From Takakia lepidozioides (taxonomy: Eukaryota; Streptophyta; Takakiopsida; Takakiales; Takakiaceae), in NCBI GenBank assembly GCA_030704615.1, contig CM060732.1:9734001-9798000 (forward strand): DNA of 64,000 nucleotides. The letters are read 5' to 3'. This document shows, one piece after another, positions 21,912-33,430 of the stretch. The position numbers and the translations under genes were made by a program. Position 1 is the stretch's first letter; every line of letters begins with the position of its first letter. The notes under the pieces are model-generated. The model saw only the letters and a list, made by a program, of their open reading frames with translations. It had not been told where the DNA came from and did not search any database.

Positions 21912-22832
21912 CTACCTGTCCGAAGGAGCACTAAGCTGCGAGTCCCACCCAGACACACAGTGGGAGGTGATAAAGCGGTGCTTGTGCAGCAGGTACACTC
22001 CTTCGCCCAAGAATGCCCACAGCTCTTCTTCTCCCTTGAGCCAAAAAACCACGCGCACAATGCTGCGCACCACTTTTTCTTTCACCAACAGCGTGTGTGC
22101 AGGATAGGTTCGTGATTCCTCGGCCTTGTAGAGACCTACCATTTCACGCCGAAAACACACCCCCGGAAAGATCAACACATCACTAGGACAAAAAGGAAAT
22201 TCAGAGTCAGGGATACCCGTGATGAGCTCTTCGCAAGTGGGATCCCCGGTAGGGGCTGGCGGAACTCGAGGTCTTAAATTAGCAAGCAGGATAGATGTTC
22301 CTCCCTTAACCAGTTCCCACAAGCGTAGAGGGCTCGGCTTGTCAGGAGGTAGGAAGCTCTCAAGCTCCACACCCAATTCTCGATTCACAGAGAATTGTGG
22401 GATGTCCAAGACAGCCCAACTAAGCTTCTCACCACCCTCCAACTGTTCCTTGGCACTAGCAAGGGGGATTTGTAGAGTGACTTCCCTGGAGTGAAGTTTG
22501 AGGAGCAGGCGTGCAGCATAGGCCCCCTGAAGCGATTCACGAATGCGCCTTCTCTGCTCCCGCTGCTCTGCTTTGGTACGTATGGGCTTGCAGGTTTCCT
22601 TGCGCGCAGTTTCCTCAAATGTTTTGGCCCAGATCTCTGAGGGCGTGTCCAACGGGAGCTCAGGGCACAGAAGAGGTTCTCCTTCCGGGTAATCAACAAA
22701 AACCAACTGCTCAGGCAACATGTTGCGCGCAAGCTCGCAAATGTAGTGAGATTCCAACGCCAGAGTCTGCTTCAAGCGCAGGACCTCAAATTGATCAAGT
22801 TCAAACCAACCACGTTCAGAACTAGAAGCCAT
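21912..22832 (-). CDS. Extra ORF between primer binding site and gag of the Ty3 element
   Basis: An intact 306-codon frame starts at MASSSERGWFELDQFEV and ends 18 bases before the gag ATG, on the same strand. An ATG-initiated extension to 22949 reads through a CT microsatellite (an Arg-Glu run) and is less likely to be the start. The protein is mildly basic in the middle (RTKAEQREQRRRIRESL) and has Pro-rich turns (RPRVPPAPTGDP). I recognise no domain, signal peptide or membrane segment. Extra ORFs upstream of gag are known in plant Tat/Ogre Ty3 elements, but the RT here is not of that type. It has stayed open although gag beside it is broken. Its function is unknown. Confidence 0.75.
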   Translation of the reverse strand: MASSSERGWFELDQFEVLRLKQTLALESHYICELARNMLPEQLVFVDYPEGEPLLCPELPLDTPSEIWAKTFEETARKETCKPIRTKAEQREQRRRIRESLQGAYAARLLLKLHSREVTLQIPLASAKEQLEGGEKLSWAVLDIPQFSVNRELGVELESFLPPDKPSPLRLWELVKGGTSILLANLRPRVPPAPTGDPTCEELITGIPDSEFPFCPSDVLIFPGVCFRREMVGLYKAEESRTYPAHTLLVKEKVVRSIVRVVFWLKGEEELWAFLGEGVYLLHKHRFITSHCVSGWDSQLSAPSDR

Positions 22833-23026
22833 CGCGCTTGTTTGCCGGACTCTCAAAACACAAGAAAACACGAACAGACAAACTCCCTCTCTCTCTCTCT
22901 CTCTGCGTGCGAGACAACAGTCACCATTTTGCCACCCCTCTTCCTGCAATCATGCAGAATCCCCGTACCCAATCTACTGTTCTCAGGTGCTCCGTACTCA
23001 CTAAATCCTCTGTCAACGACTTTAGT

Positions 23027-23044
23027 TACCCCGCATCTCCACCA
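23027..23044 (-). other. Primer binding site complementary to tRNA-Ala
   Basis: Directly after the 5' LTR the - strand reads TGGTGGAGATGCGGGGTA. It is the reverse complement of an alanine tRNA 3' end, as I recall it (TACCCCGCATCTCC, A, CCA). It abuts the LTR end GGAATCA without a gap. Most plant Ty3 elements use initiator Met tRNA, as the other Ty3 element in this window does. Confidence 0.75.
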
Positions 23045-23585
23045 TGATTCCGGCGCTATGGGTTTGTTCCCCTTTCTCTACCGGACTTGACCCTATTTGG
23101 GGAATGTAGTCAGTAGAAGGGCCTGGCAGAGAAGACGGAATCTTTCTAAGAAGACACCATAGACCCATACCTCCAACACTTTCATCCAACCACTTAGGCA
23201 CACCGTTACGCCCAACGTACGCTCGCGTAAGACTCAAAAGCCACCACCCTCACTGCCACGGCAGTGAGGCTTAAATAACATTAGGTCATAATCTAATCTT
23301 AGTGCCATGTGGCACTTACACATATGTCCACCAGATGTCCTTCCAGCATAGCCATAGAAAGAAGCCAGATCACCCAGTCCCATCCTAATCTGATCCTAAA
23401 CTAGCTGTTAGAATAAGACAGCCCCTAATAAAGTCATCAGCTGTTGCCAACTCATCCTCATGCGCAAGGTGTAAGTCCATCCAGCTTTCATCCTGGCTTC
23501 GTCCATCCCTTAAATCAGCTGGAGCACATCCCTCCTCCATCCATCCATGTTGAAAAGTAAGGTGAGAAGGAATCCCAGCTCCACA
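23045..23585 (-). repeat. 5' LTR of the Ty3 element
   Basis: A 541-bp LTR with TGTGGAGC...GGAATCA ends, matching the solo LTR at 1580-2118 along its whole length apart from scattered substitutions. It should contain the element's promoter and polyadenylation signals. No exact TATA box is assigned. Confidence 0.88.
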
Positions 23586-26500
23586 TGCCCTTTCAATCAA
23601 ATTAATTTAAATAAAGGTTCACAAGAGGTGGAAAAAATAACCACCAGGAGGCCGTAAAGGCTAACTGGGGGATGCTACCCCGTCCCTATAGCAAAGCAAC
23701 TATATGAAGAGAAAGAGATACAGACAGTGAGGAAGACACTCAATTTTGAGTGAGAAAGTGAAGGTAGAGCCTAAAAGGAAATGCTGCTAAGCAGAAACGC
23801 AAGTTAATGTAAGGGGCAAAGCAAGAAGAGCGTGCGAATGCGCAAGAGGAGAATCAACGCGTAGCCACTACACAATCTGACATGCACAAAAGTCTCCACA
23901 CCTTCATACACTCCAGATACACTTGTACACAAAAGACCCCGAACTCTTCGTCACGCGCTGCTTATACGGGGAACCCTAGGAGGGCCATGACCTACCGCGT
24001 GGCGAGGCGTAAGAGGCCCGCGACGCGCTACGCGGCGCCTCATCTGTGCCCTAGATTAGATGAGCGGTGAGGATAGAGCCAGCAAGCTAGGTTAACCCTA
24101 GCTGCACTATGATTGTAATGGACCCTAACGGTACAATCGCCGAAAAAATACAGGAATGAATGATACCTACTGATGGATGAAAAAGGAAAAATTGGGCATA
24201 GGATGTAATGGGGCTTGAGAGCATGTACCCCCATATCACGATTACCATTCCACTCGACGGCGGGTTGACATCGTCTTCTCTCACGACAGGCTGCGCACAT
24301 TGGCGGACGTCGTCACCGCTGAACCTACCAGGTCGGATCTCCTCCCAGGCACAGCCTCATCACAGGGAGTTGCTGCTTTAGTAGCCGCACAGGGAAAAGA
24401 GCAAGATTACCGGAACGGCACCCAACAGACACATTCCTCCCTTTGGTAGTCGAGATTTTCTGTTGTTTGCATTAGTAGTTCAACGATTTCCTTCGCACAT
24501 GTGCCCACCGCGCAACAGAAAACAAAAGCATTGGAAATCCAAACGTCTATGTCCTTTTAGCCTTCTTTACTAGACGAGTTGACAACTAGCATGTAGCCCA
24601 GTAGTAATGGGCACAAACCATGTTGGATGTGGTTGTGGCTTCAAACCACGGTCTGGTGTGTCATGAAGGTGTCCACCTTTCAGCTGGAAGGCACTAGCCC
24701 TTGTGGTGAAGTGACACCATAAGTTACGCTCCCTTCGGGAGGCGCGACATACTTTTTTCTTTACTAGATGAGTTTCTGTTGCTTTACAAAAGGCTCAAGC
24801 TCTATCTATTTTGCGTCGGGCAGAGGTTGTTGGGGCAATTTCATCTCGCCTCCCTGCACTTTCTGACCTTCCTCAGGCCGTAGGTGATACTAGAATAGCC
24901 TGAATTCTCTTGTTTAATATATCTAGCTCAATGAGATTTTGCTTCTCCTTTTGGGGAGAGTGTTACCCATTTGTAGTCACCCTACTTGGGTCTTTTTATA
25001 AAACTACGCGGGAGTTACTGAGTAGGTCTCACTTTCTCTTCCTCGATTGCAATGCCTTTGTGAGTGTGTTTTCCGGCCTGAAGTTGGCAGATCAGATTTC
25101 CACAATGTACCGTGTGCCACTCCTGATTACTACAACACAATGTTGGTGAGGGTTGAGACAAACGACCACAAACTTCCAGACTCATCCCTGAAGATAAGTA
25201 GGCAGGCATCTACAAATCCTCCCACTTTCATCAAAATAGAAGAGGGCAGGTAATCCACTGAGCTTGCTGTTAGAGAGGGCCTACTCTCTCCAATCTACAC
25301 CTCTATGAAAGGGAATTGACCTTGTTAAGTCACTCAGAAATCCATGAATCTTTCAAAATGCTAGACACAACAAGAAGATCTGCCATTAGTCAGAGCTACA
25401 ATGACATGTAATGTAAACATGCATCAGTGAAAGGGCAATTCTTTCCAGTGCAAAAACCAGTGATCTGCAGCAAACACTCGACATGACCTCTTCCAAATCA
25501 TTCCTAAACTCTCAGGACTGATAATGAGCACAGGTGCTCGCAGAACATGTCCTGTTTATATCCCTCCATTAATCGGATACATAGAATGTTGGGAAGTATG
25601 TCTAATCAAAGTGAACATTATCACTATCATCCCCCAGAAAGGTCACTTTCATAAATTGAACGTAACATACAACAGTGAAGTGCAGAGTATCAGACTGTTA
25701 CTCGCTTCTTGCATCGGTAAATACAGCAATCTTTACAAGCGGCTGACATTCAGCCCACATGAACCCAATAATGAATGTAGACCAATTCTTTGTTGGGCCC
25801 ATTCTATTGATCACACCTCTCATAGCTTGGTAACTAAGAGCAGGAGTGGCCTACTCATGGATGACAAACCCTAAATTCCCAAAAAGCGACGCATCGCTCT
25901 GAACCACAAATCTCTCATAGCTTGGTAGATAACCAAAGGAATGCCCTTGTCTTGACTGACAAACCGTGAATCAAACTACCGTCCCTCCCAAAAAGCGATG
26001 GGTCACTCTCACCAGTGGCCTGCAATGCAGCCAGACTGTGAACCACAACAGCTGGATTGGCTTTGGCCCTGCCCAGAGCTCCAAGCCTAGAACACTGTTG
26101 ACATCATTTCAGTTCCCAAAGCCAGAACCTGGGATGATATAGCCCAACTAAGGTGCCAAACACAGGTATGCATAGGCTGCATACACCCTACCTAAGAGTA
26201 AAATGTCCTCAATTCCCCTCAACACCTCTGGCAAACCACAACACCTTCGCATTAGACCAATCCTGCGAGTGCAAACTCCTAGTGTTAAAAACCACGATGC
26301 ACTACTACTCTTCAACCTTGCAGCCTGGAGGAAAACATTAAGGCTATCGAAACAACCTATGTCCATGTAAATTTTGGACCTAAACTGCACCATGTTTTAA
26401 CACTTTCCCTCATGACTAGATTAAATTCTAGACACCTGCAAGTGCTCTTCCTTCCCCTGCACAAGGAGCCAACAAATTAACGCCGTAAATAAAAGCCTTC

Positions 26501-26759
26501 CAACATACTACAAGGTTGCAACTGGATCACATTGGCACTGAAGCAGTTTTGACTAGCAACTGTCTCTCTCTTCATCGATTTAGGGGCCTTCCATGTCTAT
26601 ACCCCCACTTGGGAAAGCGAGTCGTGTTCTAGCTCCATGTATGCAAACCAATTCAAAGGTTGGGAGAAGAAACCCCAAAAACCAGTTATAGCTTGTAGGT
26701 GAAACCTGATATAAGATATCCAAATATGTTAAGTGAACCAAACATATGAGGGCTTACAG
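23586..26759. other. Gene-free stretch downstream of the PIF gene
   Basis: No ORF with family resemblance is seen. A possible second tRNA-derived SINE lies at 24590-24755 (separate entry). AAAAAGCGA hairpin-like repeats occur near 25880 and 25990. The last part will hold the 3' UTR and polyadenylation site of the PIF gene on the - strand, but I cannot place them. Confidence 0.4.
24590..24755 (+). repeat. Possible second tRNA-derived SINE family
   Basis: GTAGCCCAGTAGTAATGGGC resembles a pol III A box and GGCTTCAAACCACG, about 50 bases later, a B box. The unit ends in a CTCCCTTCGGGAG hairpin followed by a pyrimidine run. Only one copy is seen in the window, so this is weak. Confidence 0.3.
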
Positions 26760-29700
26760 CTATGGAGGTTGCCCATCGTGCATTGTGTTAGGTGGTGCAT
26801 GATGATGGTGATGATGGTGCTGGTGTTGGTGTTGTCGCTGCTGATGCTGTTGTTGCAACATATAGGAATTGCACACATCCATGTTCAGAGGCTGCATGCA
26901 CATTCCAAACAATTTCAAAATCATGTCAGCCATAAGTGAGTTGCTATTTTTACAAGTGATGATGAAGATTAAATGAGTGAAGGAGAGGGGGGAAGGAAAT
27001 GCGTGAGAAAGTGGTTTTGCTGACTATCAGGTCCTCAGGAACAAGCTATCAGTTATAGAATCAGTGACGCACATCCTCCGATCTAGGAGCACTCCAAGGT
27101 TGTCACAAGTAATCCACCGAAATTCAGTTATTCCACATGCTATGTACAACCCACCTTTGCCAAAAGCTACTAAAGTCAGTCAGGGGTGGGTTACATAAGC
27201 TTGTCGCAATGTCCATGCAATGGGGACTACCCATCGCTCTTAACAATAAAAGTGCTCAAGCCTAAAAAGAAACTAAGCATGTGAACAGAGAATTAAAAAC
27301 ATAACGAACCAAGGTGGGCAAAGGTGACAGTAGCAAATTCCTCTTTGTAATAGGTCCCCAGATTGTGCACAAAGTACAGGGAAGATAGAGCAGAAGGAAA
27401 ATCCAAAGAAGACCTTGTAGGCAGATGAAATCCAAAGAAGACTTCAGAAATGAATCATTTTATGTACTGGAACTTACCTGGGGAATTTGCTGTCGAGGAA
27501 GGTAAGCATTTAAGGACTCCATGATGTTTGCATTGTGCATGCGAGGGTCATGCATATCCATGTTGGATTGGGTACCTGCCACACCTGCATTCTGTGATGG
27601 CCCAGCAGGGGATGAAAAAGGCATCCCTGCTCGTCCAGAGGTGGCTGCACTCATGTCGATCATACCCATTTGCATCCCCATTCCCATATTCATCCCTATG
27701 CCCATATTCATTCCCATGGGAGACATGGATGTCAGGTGCGACATCTGCAGATGCTGCATCCCAGCAGGCATGACCATAGATGGTATGCTCATCCCACTTC
27801 TCATGGACATCATCTGCACAAACCACACCCGGTAGCAGAAACTTGAGATTAGTGTACAACTTGGCACCTTCCAAGAAACAATCAAATAGAAAATCCATCT
27901 CTGAGAGCAGAGTAACAGTATGATCTTGGTCTGAGTGTTACCCATGAAGTAGGAGTGAGAACAGGGCTAGAAAGGCTTCCAATTACCTGGAGTTGTAGCT
28001 GAAGCATCTTCAAATATTCAATTGCTTCATCGAGCATTGAAGCCTTATCAGTCTGAAATGCCAACCACTCTAAACTCAGAACCTCGCCATTTCACTTATA
28101 TACTCTTATAGTGGACCAGTGGGCATACTGAGCACCATCCCGAGATAACTGAGAAAGTCAGTGTGGACAATGGGACCCCTAGATACAACCTCACAGGTTG
28201 CTGTTCATAGGGGACAACATATGGGGGACAGTTCCACAGCCCTTCGCCCAGAGTAGCCTATGGTGCATAGTGAATATAGAAGTGGTTTGGTTCGAAGATC
28301 TACTGCTACACTTTACCAAGCCCAATGACTGAAAATCTGAAAGCGGGGGGTCTATACTGAAGGTCAATCCTTGGAGCTGGCTTTTGGCGTAGAACACTCG
28401 TCCAAAGATCTCCAAATGCAACAACACTTACCAATCAGAACCATTCTAACTTGCCAACTGAAGATTTTCGCACCACATCGCAAAGGCTAAGGCAGAAGAC
28501 TAGTGAGGAAAGTTTTCATAGAAGGGCAAAGAGGCCCTGCCAGTACATGTTACAGACTACAATAGTAGATAAACACACTATAAAATTGGTGATTCAAGAG
28601 GCTCTGAACTGTGTTAAACACTAGGAGCTCTACAGCGCAATTAAGATGGCCAAAAACAATGCCAGGGTACTTCTCCTATCCAATTATCACTGGTCTATGT
28701 TCAAAGACGACTACCAAAAGCAGTAGTCCACATGCACACGCTTTAAAATCCACGATCAAAGAGCGTGCACAAACCTTATTTGAGTTTGGTATCAGCTCCT
28801 GCAGGGCCTTCATCTTCTCATTGATTCTATCTCGTCGCCGCTACAACAAGGAGACAACAGGCAAGCAGTTCCTCTCAAAATAAAGCTCAGCTAGCGATAG
28901 GAACTACCAGCACAAAAAAATTCCACAACAAAGAAGCACGGGGAAACCTAACAGCAGTTTGAGAAAACAGGAAGACGTGGACGCACGCGTTCAGAAAGAT
29001 TGTGGACTTCGGCAGCTCTACTTCTCTTGGCTGTGCTCCCACGTCCTGGTGGGGGTTTCTTCAAGTCCACTGATTCCTCTTCTACATCCTGACATCATAA
29101 CGTCCAAGATCAGGGTTACTGAACCACCTTAAGCAAGAAAAAGTCCTGAACAGGAATCCTGAATCCATGCCAAATGCATTAGTTGAGCACATACAAGGAT
29201 CAATTGAGCCCCACTTTGCAGTCAATGGATACCTATGACAAAGATTGCAGCAACTCACTTCACTCTGGCATTCTGATTCTTCGACCTCACGAGTCCTCCT
29301 TTTATTACATGTCGCTGCCTCTTTTGGCCTCTCTGCACTATTGTCAGAGCCACCTACTGCCGACGTGATGGTTGGTTCCTGAGCATCTGGAACTTCTGCT
29401 CCCGGAGAGAACCCTTTATCTGAGGAGGCTAAAGCACTACCAGTCACACTAGATATCCGGCAGGTATCCACTTCCATGGCTTGATTTCTAGAGTCAATCC
29501 CCTCTCCGTCTCTCACAACAGGGTCAACCTCTTTTCTGGCCACCAGATTAGGGGGAGTAGGCCAGCTGGGGTTCACACCCAACCTGGGCTGTTGGGTCCC
29601 TGAGCTATCAAAGTGCAGCCCATTGTCTCCTTGCATTCCCACGGCACCCCTCCATGTTGTGGTTGATTCAGCAACAGTTGAGTCGGTTGAAGTGCTTGCC

Positions 29701-30846
29701 TCCAAGTTCAACTTCCCAAAATTCTGCAATCGGATGTCAGGGGTGGGGCCGGATGCCATCCCCAAACTATGCAAATTGGCTTTCATAATCGCAGCCGGCC
29801 GTGAGAAGTGTGCAAAGTTCATAGGTCCTGATGTCCTAGTAGAATGGTGTGGCAACTGGTTAGTAGCTGCCACAGGTTGGAGCATAGGAACAGAGACAGG
29901 CTCAGAGGCAGGAGGAGAGACTCTTGTATGGGTTCCGCTCGAAGAAGGATGCACAAAAGCCTTGGATGAGTTAGGAGGGAGACAGTTTGGTTGTGGCTTT
30001 GCATTTGATGGTCGCAAAGTCCGCACTTTGCTGAACGCCTCTGCCCCAGCCTGGGGTATCAAACCTGCCGCTCGGCCAGCCCCTAATGCCATGGCGGCCT
30101 CTGCACTTGCAGCCCTGTTGACAACCACATTACTTCCTACGTTCCCTGGTATTGGCATCCGCTGGGCTCGCCCCACTCCTTGCCCGACAAAGGAGTCAAC
30201 CTGCACGTTAGAATCTGGCAGCTCCCCAAAAAAGTCGGAGCAATAATTCCTCTCGAGACAATCATCGAGCGGATATTGTAACCATGACACCATCTCGTCA
30301 TCCTCAAGATTGCTGGAAGGGGCGGCGGGGGTTTCAACCACCGTCTCATTCACTACGGCCTCCAGCGTGCCATCCTTGGCAGCTGAGGGGGACTTTGAAG
30401 GTGTCACCCCACGGTCAGTCTCTTGCCTGTTGCCCCAGTGGGGATTAGAGTTCTGGCGCCACTGGGGCTTAGTGCCTTTGATGCGTTGGCCCTGCATTGC
30501 TATGTGCGCATGCTCAGTCCAGGGCCAATCCACGAATTCATTGTCCGGCCTGCAAAAACGGTCATAGACCATCACACAATTATAAGCCTGTGCCACAGAT
30601 CTCTTGAGCGAATCACTTACACGCAATCTCAAGTGACTAATCTCATCAAGTACTAAGCGTTTGGAGGACTTACACGATCGGCAAATCTGGACAGTGACCC
30701 CGCCTTCGATGCACTGGTTCCCACTTTCCTTTCACTGAGCGAACGAAATTACTCGCTGGTAAGGCTGCATCCAGTCCAACGGCGTGCCTATCCAAGTCTG
30801 GAACACAGAGACTCATGCTCTGCAACAATTGCAAACCGTAATGCAT
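26760..30846 (-). CDS. PIF: Phytochrome-interacting-factor type bHLH transcription factor
   Basis: Six - strand exons with GT-AG borders and consistent phase: 30846-30674, 30549-29259, 29088-28987, 28840-28775, 28052-27987, 27813-27478 and a terminal exon 26891-26760 (TAG), seven in all, giving about 721 residues from MHYGLQ (an in-frame ATG at 31080 would lengthen it). The bHLH domain is split over three exons: AEVHNLSER / RRRDRINEKMKALQELIPN / TDKASMLDEAIEYLKMLQ. It has the His-Glu-Arg set that reads G-boxes (CACGTG). EDDEMVSWLQYPLDD is the PIF-family motif shared by PIF1/3/4/5. An N-terminal NEFVDWPWTE...MQGQ block sits where the active-phytochrome-B binding (APB) motif should be, but is altered. 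The C-terminus has a Met/Gly-rich tract and a His/Gln-rich end. In plants PIFs repress light responses in the nucleus and are degraded after binding phytochrome. No frameshift or stop is seen, so this is an intact gene. Confidence 0.92.
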
Positions 30847-32218
30847 CAACCACTTGCGCCAGTGGAGATGACCCTCTTCAAAGGAAGCCACACGGTGTGG
30901 ACAACTGTCTGACCACAAGTGGTTCTCTACAAGGTTCGAACAAGAACATGTAAACGACTCTATCCCCCTTTCCTCATTCTTACAAAGCGGACGACAGACA
31001 AGGACGCACAGCGCGTATCCTGCTGCACAGCCACGAGGCCGTAGAAACGCGACAAAAACTTCAGTGCTCCGCGTTTTCAAATGTCAGAAAACCAAGTCGA
31101 CGACTATCCGTCCTAGCCCAAAACAAATGACTGCATGAAGCGCATGTACGTAAATTGGAGTCTTTAGACAGCAACAAAAACTCCTGCTTCTACAGAGTGT
31201 CGATCAAAACTACCTAATGGACACAAACAGCACTCGAGAGCATGGCTGAGGCAGGAAACTTCGACAAAGCACCAAATAAGGACTCACTTCCGAGACTCCG
31301 GAAAGAGCCTCCTCCTGGAGAGATGCTTCTCTGCCTGCAAACAAGTAGTTCCCCTACCACCCAACTCCAACACACGCTCAAAGCAACAATCGCAACCTTG
31401 GACCACCGAACGAGGCCCTGTCCGTCGAGCTCCGGTATAACACGAGATGCCAAGCTTGTGGTGCCGACATGAATACCAGATTCTACGACAACCCTCTACG
31501 CTCCTCAGAAACCGAGCTCGGCACCACCCACCGCCCCCACACCATTGACAAATCCAAGCTCAAAAACAGGTGCTTTCGGACAGTGGATGCAAAACCCATA
31601 AAAGGAAAGAACCCAGCCGCCTATTCTTCCTTACATTTGCGCATCATCCTGCTGCTCCACCAGCCTCCCCTCAAGGCAGACCCCTTCCTCCTCCACCACT
31701 CTACCTCCCTTGAGATAAAGCACGAGAAACAAAAACCTGGCAAACAGTGCGTGAGAACCACACATTGTGCGAGAGGGACCCCCTGTAGGCCCCCCCGCCT
31801 CCTAGCCTCCACACGGCCTAGCCTTGGACTGGCTACTCCTAGCCTTTGACCTACCCCCTCACCGTTTTTCCGTTTTCATCCCCTTCATCCGTTCCCTGGC
31901 CAAGTCCGTTTCTCATCCACTTACGCCCTCATTTCTCATTCATCTTCTGTGTATTAAACACTGCTAATCTAATCGGAGTACTAATCTGGCTGTTAATTAA
32001 GTGTTGACATTAAGTGGCCTCCACCGGAATGTCTCTTATCCACTTCCCTCCGCCAACCACTCGCAGGTCGGCAGCTGTGCAATCCTATTGGTAAGTGGAT
32101 CTCGCAAAGACGAGGGGTCCAGGAAACAGCGCGGGGTAACATCCAATCCGAAGGCGCTCCAAACATCCATCCACTTTCGGATCTCATCGATAGTATGAAG
32201 TTCGACAGTATGAAGTGA
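30847..32218. other. Upstream region of the PIF gene
   Basis: The frame of PIF exon 1 stays open to an ATG at 31080 on the - strand, so 30847-31080 is either 5' UTR or a longer N-terminus. Further upstream there is no gene. The promoter should lie here, but I see no certain TATA box. Confidence 0.4.
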
Positions 32219-33430
32219 ATAGCTTAGTTGGATAGTGCACTAAGTGGGTTGGGGTCAAACCCTGCTATCTGGACGGGTGTGGTATGTTCTTCTCCCCCTT
32301 CCCTTGGGCGGTGTCCAATGCAAAAGCATTCACGGCGAGTTTTTTTATTTTTATTTTTATTTTTATTTTTCAAATAAACAGGGGGATTGTAGCCCTGGGA
32401 TTTTTATTAAAAGATAAGGAAAAAATAACCTTACAGTAGGGCCAGGAGGCAAAGGAAAGAGGTTCCACTCCCGAGCCAACGTTCTAAGATAAGAGGAAGA
32501 AAAGCAGGATGGTAAAGAGAATTTGAACCCTGCAGTTACAGGGAAGAAAGGCAGACACTAAGAGTCGCTGAAAGAATAACTACCAACTACCAAGTAAGGC
32601 ATGGAAAGCCAACATAGAGAACTACAATAGGGCTGCAAAGAACTTAGCAGCACCTGCCTGCAGGGACTAAAAAACGAGGGCATTGAATAAAGCTGCAGAA
32701 CTGCCAAGGATGAAACAGATAAAGAGCATTGCAACCCTACCCCAAACATCTGCATCAGCACAAAAGCAAGCCAAGAAGCGAGAAGGGAGGCTACTGTTCC
32801 TTAAGGCTAGAACCAGCAACAGAGGGCAGATCAAAATTCTGACACTAAGTGCTTCCCCTTTTCCTCTTGGGCGCCTCGAATGACAAATGAGCCTTGGACT
32901 TGGCCATTCCTAAGGCTACGCTTATTCACTTCTTCGCCTTCATGATGCTCCAGAGGGGATTGGCCGATGATGACTGCATTGCCAGCAGGCAGGGAGCTCT
33001 TCTACCACACAATTCAGGGATCTGAAATCCTTCTACAGAAGATACCGGTTTTCCCCAAGAATTGTCGAAGGAATTGAGGAGTTGGGCTCTCCTGGATTCG
33101 CTACACCTGAGAAGTGCTGCCACAAGAACAGACCACGATTTCCTTGCTTCAGACAATAAGTCTGAGTGAGCTAATACAAGCACCTTCTGCAAACAGGGAA
33201 GAGAGTTATGAAAAACAACAGAGCAGCGCATTTTCCAAATGTGCCAGAGGATAGCACCTCTCAGAAATTCCCAAACAGGGCAAGAGCAGAATTGGCTATT
33301 GTTTTTAGAGTTGAAGAGAAAAGCAGAAGTAGAATATGATAAGTCTCTGTTCCAGAGGTTAATGTGAAAGAGGTTATTTTCTCCTCTCACTATAATTAAG
33401 GGGCCTGAATTGTGAGCGGCCGCTTCCGGG
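32219..33430 (+). repeat. tRNA-derived SINE copy split by a LINE insertion
   Basis: The 5' half (32219-32339) has a tRNA-like head, with AGCTTAGTTGGATAGTGCA (A box) and GGGTCAAACCCTG (B box), and then TGGTATGTTCTTCTCCCCC and CATTCACGGCGAG. The 3' half resumes at about 33357-33430 with GTGAAAGAGG, TCTCACTATAATTAAGGGG and CCTGAATTGTGAGCGGCC. The DNA between is a LINE 3' end in the opposite orientation. The two halves join to match the uninterrupted copy at 37276-37513. Confidence 0.85.
32340..33356 (-). mobile_element. 5'-truncated LINE nested in the SINE
   Basis: On the - strand the frame to 32926 reads PVWEFLRGAILWHIWKMRCS, then LSEARKSWSVLVAALLRCSE, then FDNSWG, the C-terminal part of a LINE ORF2. 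It matches the LINE at 58-59.8 kb (PVWATLRAHTLWNIWKARC, LSEARKAWGVISAVLRRCS, FDSTWA). The 3' UTR ends in AGGGCTACAATCCCC and an (AAAAAT)n-like tail that abuts the SINE at 32340. RT and everything 5' are absent, as is usual for incomplete target-primed insertion. No clear target-site duplication is seen. Confidence 0.85.

Larger units (their letters stand above)
18957..23585 (-). mobile_element. 3'-truncated Ty3 retrotransposon with 5' LTR, extra ORF, gag, PR, dUTPase-like domain, RT
   Basis: Reading the - strand downward from 23585, the order is LTR (23585-23045), primer binding site (23044-23027), an extra ORF (22832-21912), gag (21893-20718), a -1 frameshift signal (20716-20677), protease, a dUTPase-like domain and a reverse transcriptase cut off just after YIDD. 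RNase H, integrase and the 3' LTR are lost. The RT signature MPFGLCNATATFQRLMD with YIDD resembles animal and fungal Ty3 lineages rather than plant chromoviruses (MPFGLTNA). The solo LTR at 1580-2118 shows that the family has at least two copies in this window. Confidence 0.92.

Noticed and set aside
27521-27835. + strand ORF rich in Ile/Pro/Met
   Set aside because: It is antisense to the Met/Gly-rich PIF exon and has no independent support.
29623-30246. 207-codon + strand ORF
   Set aside because: It is the antisense shadow of the large PIF exon.
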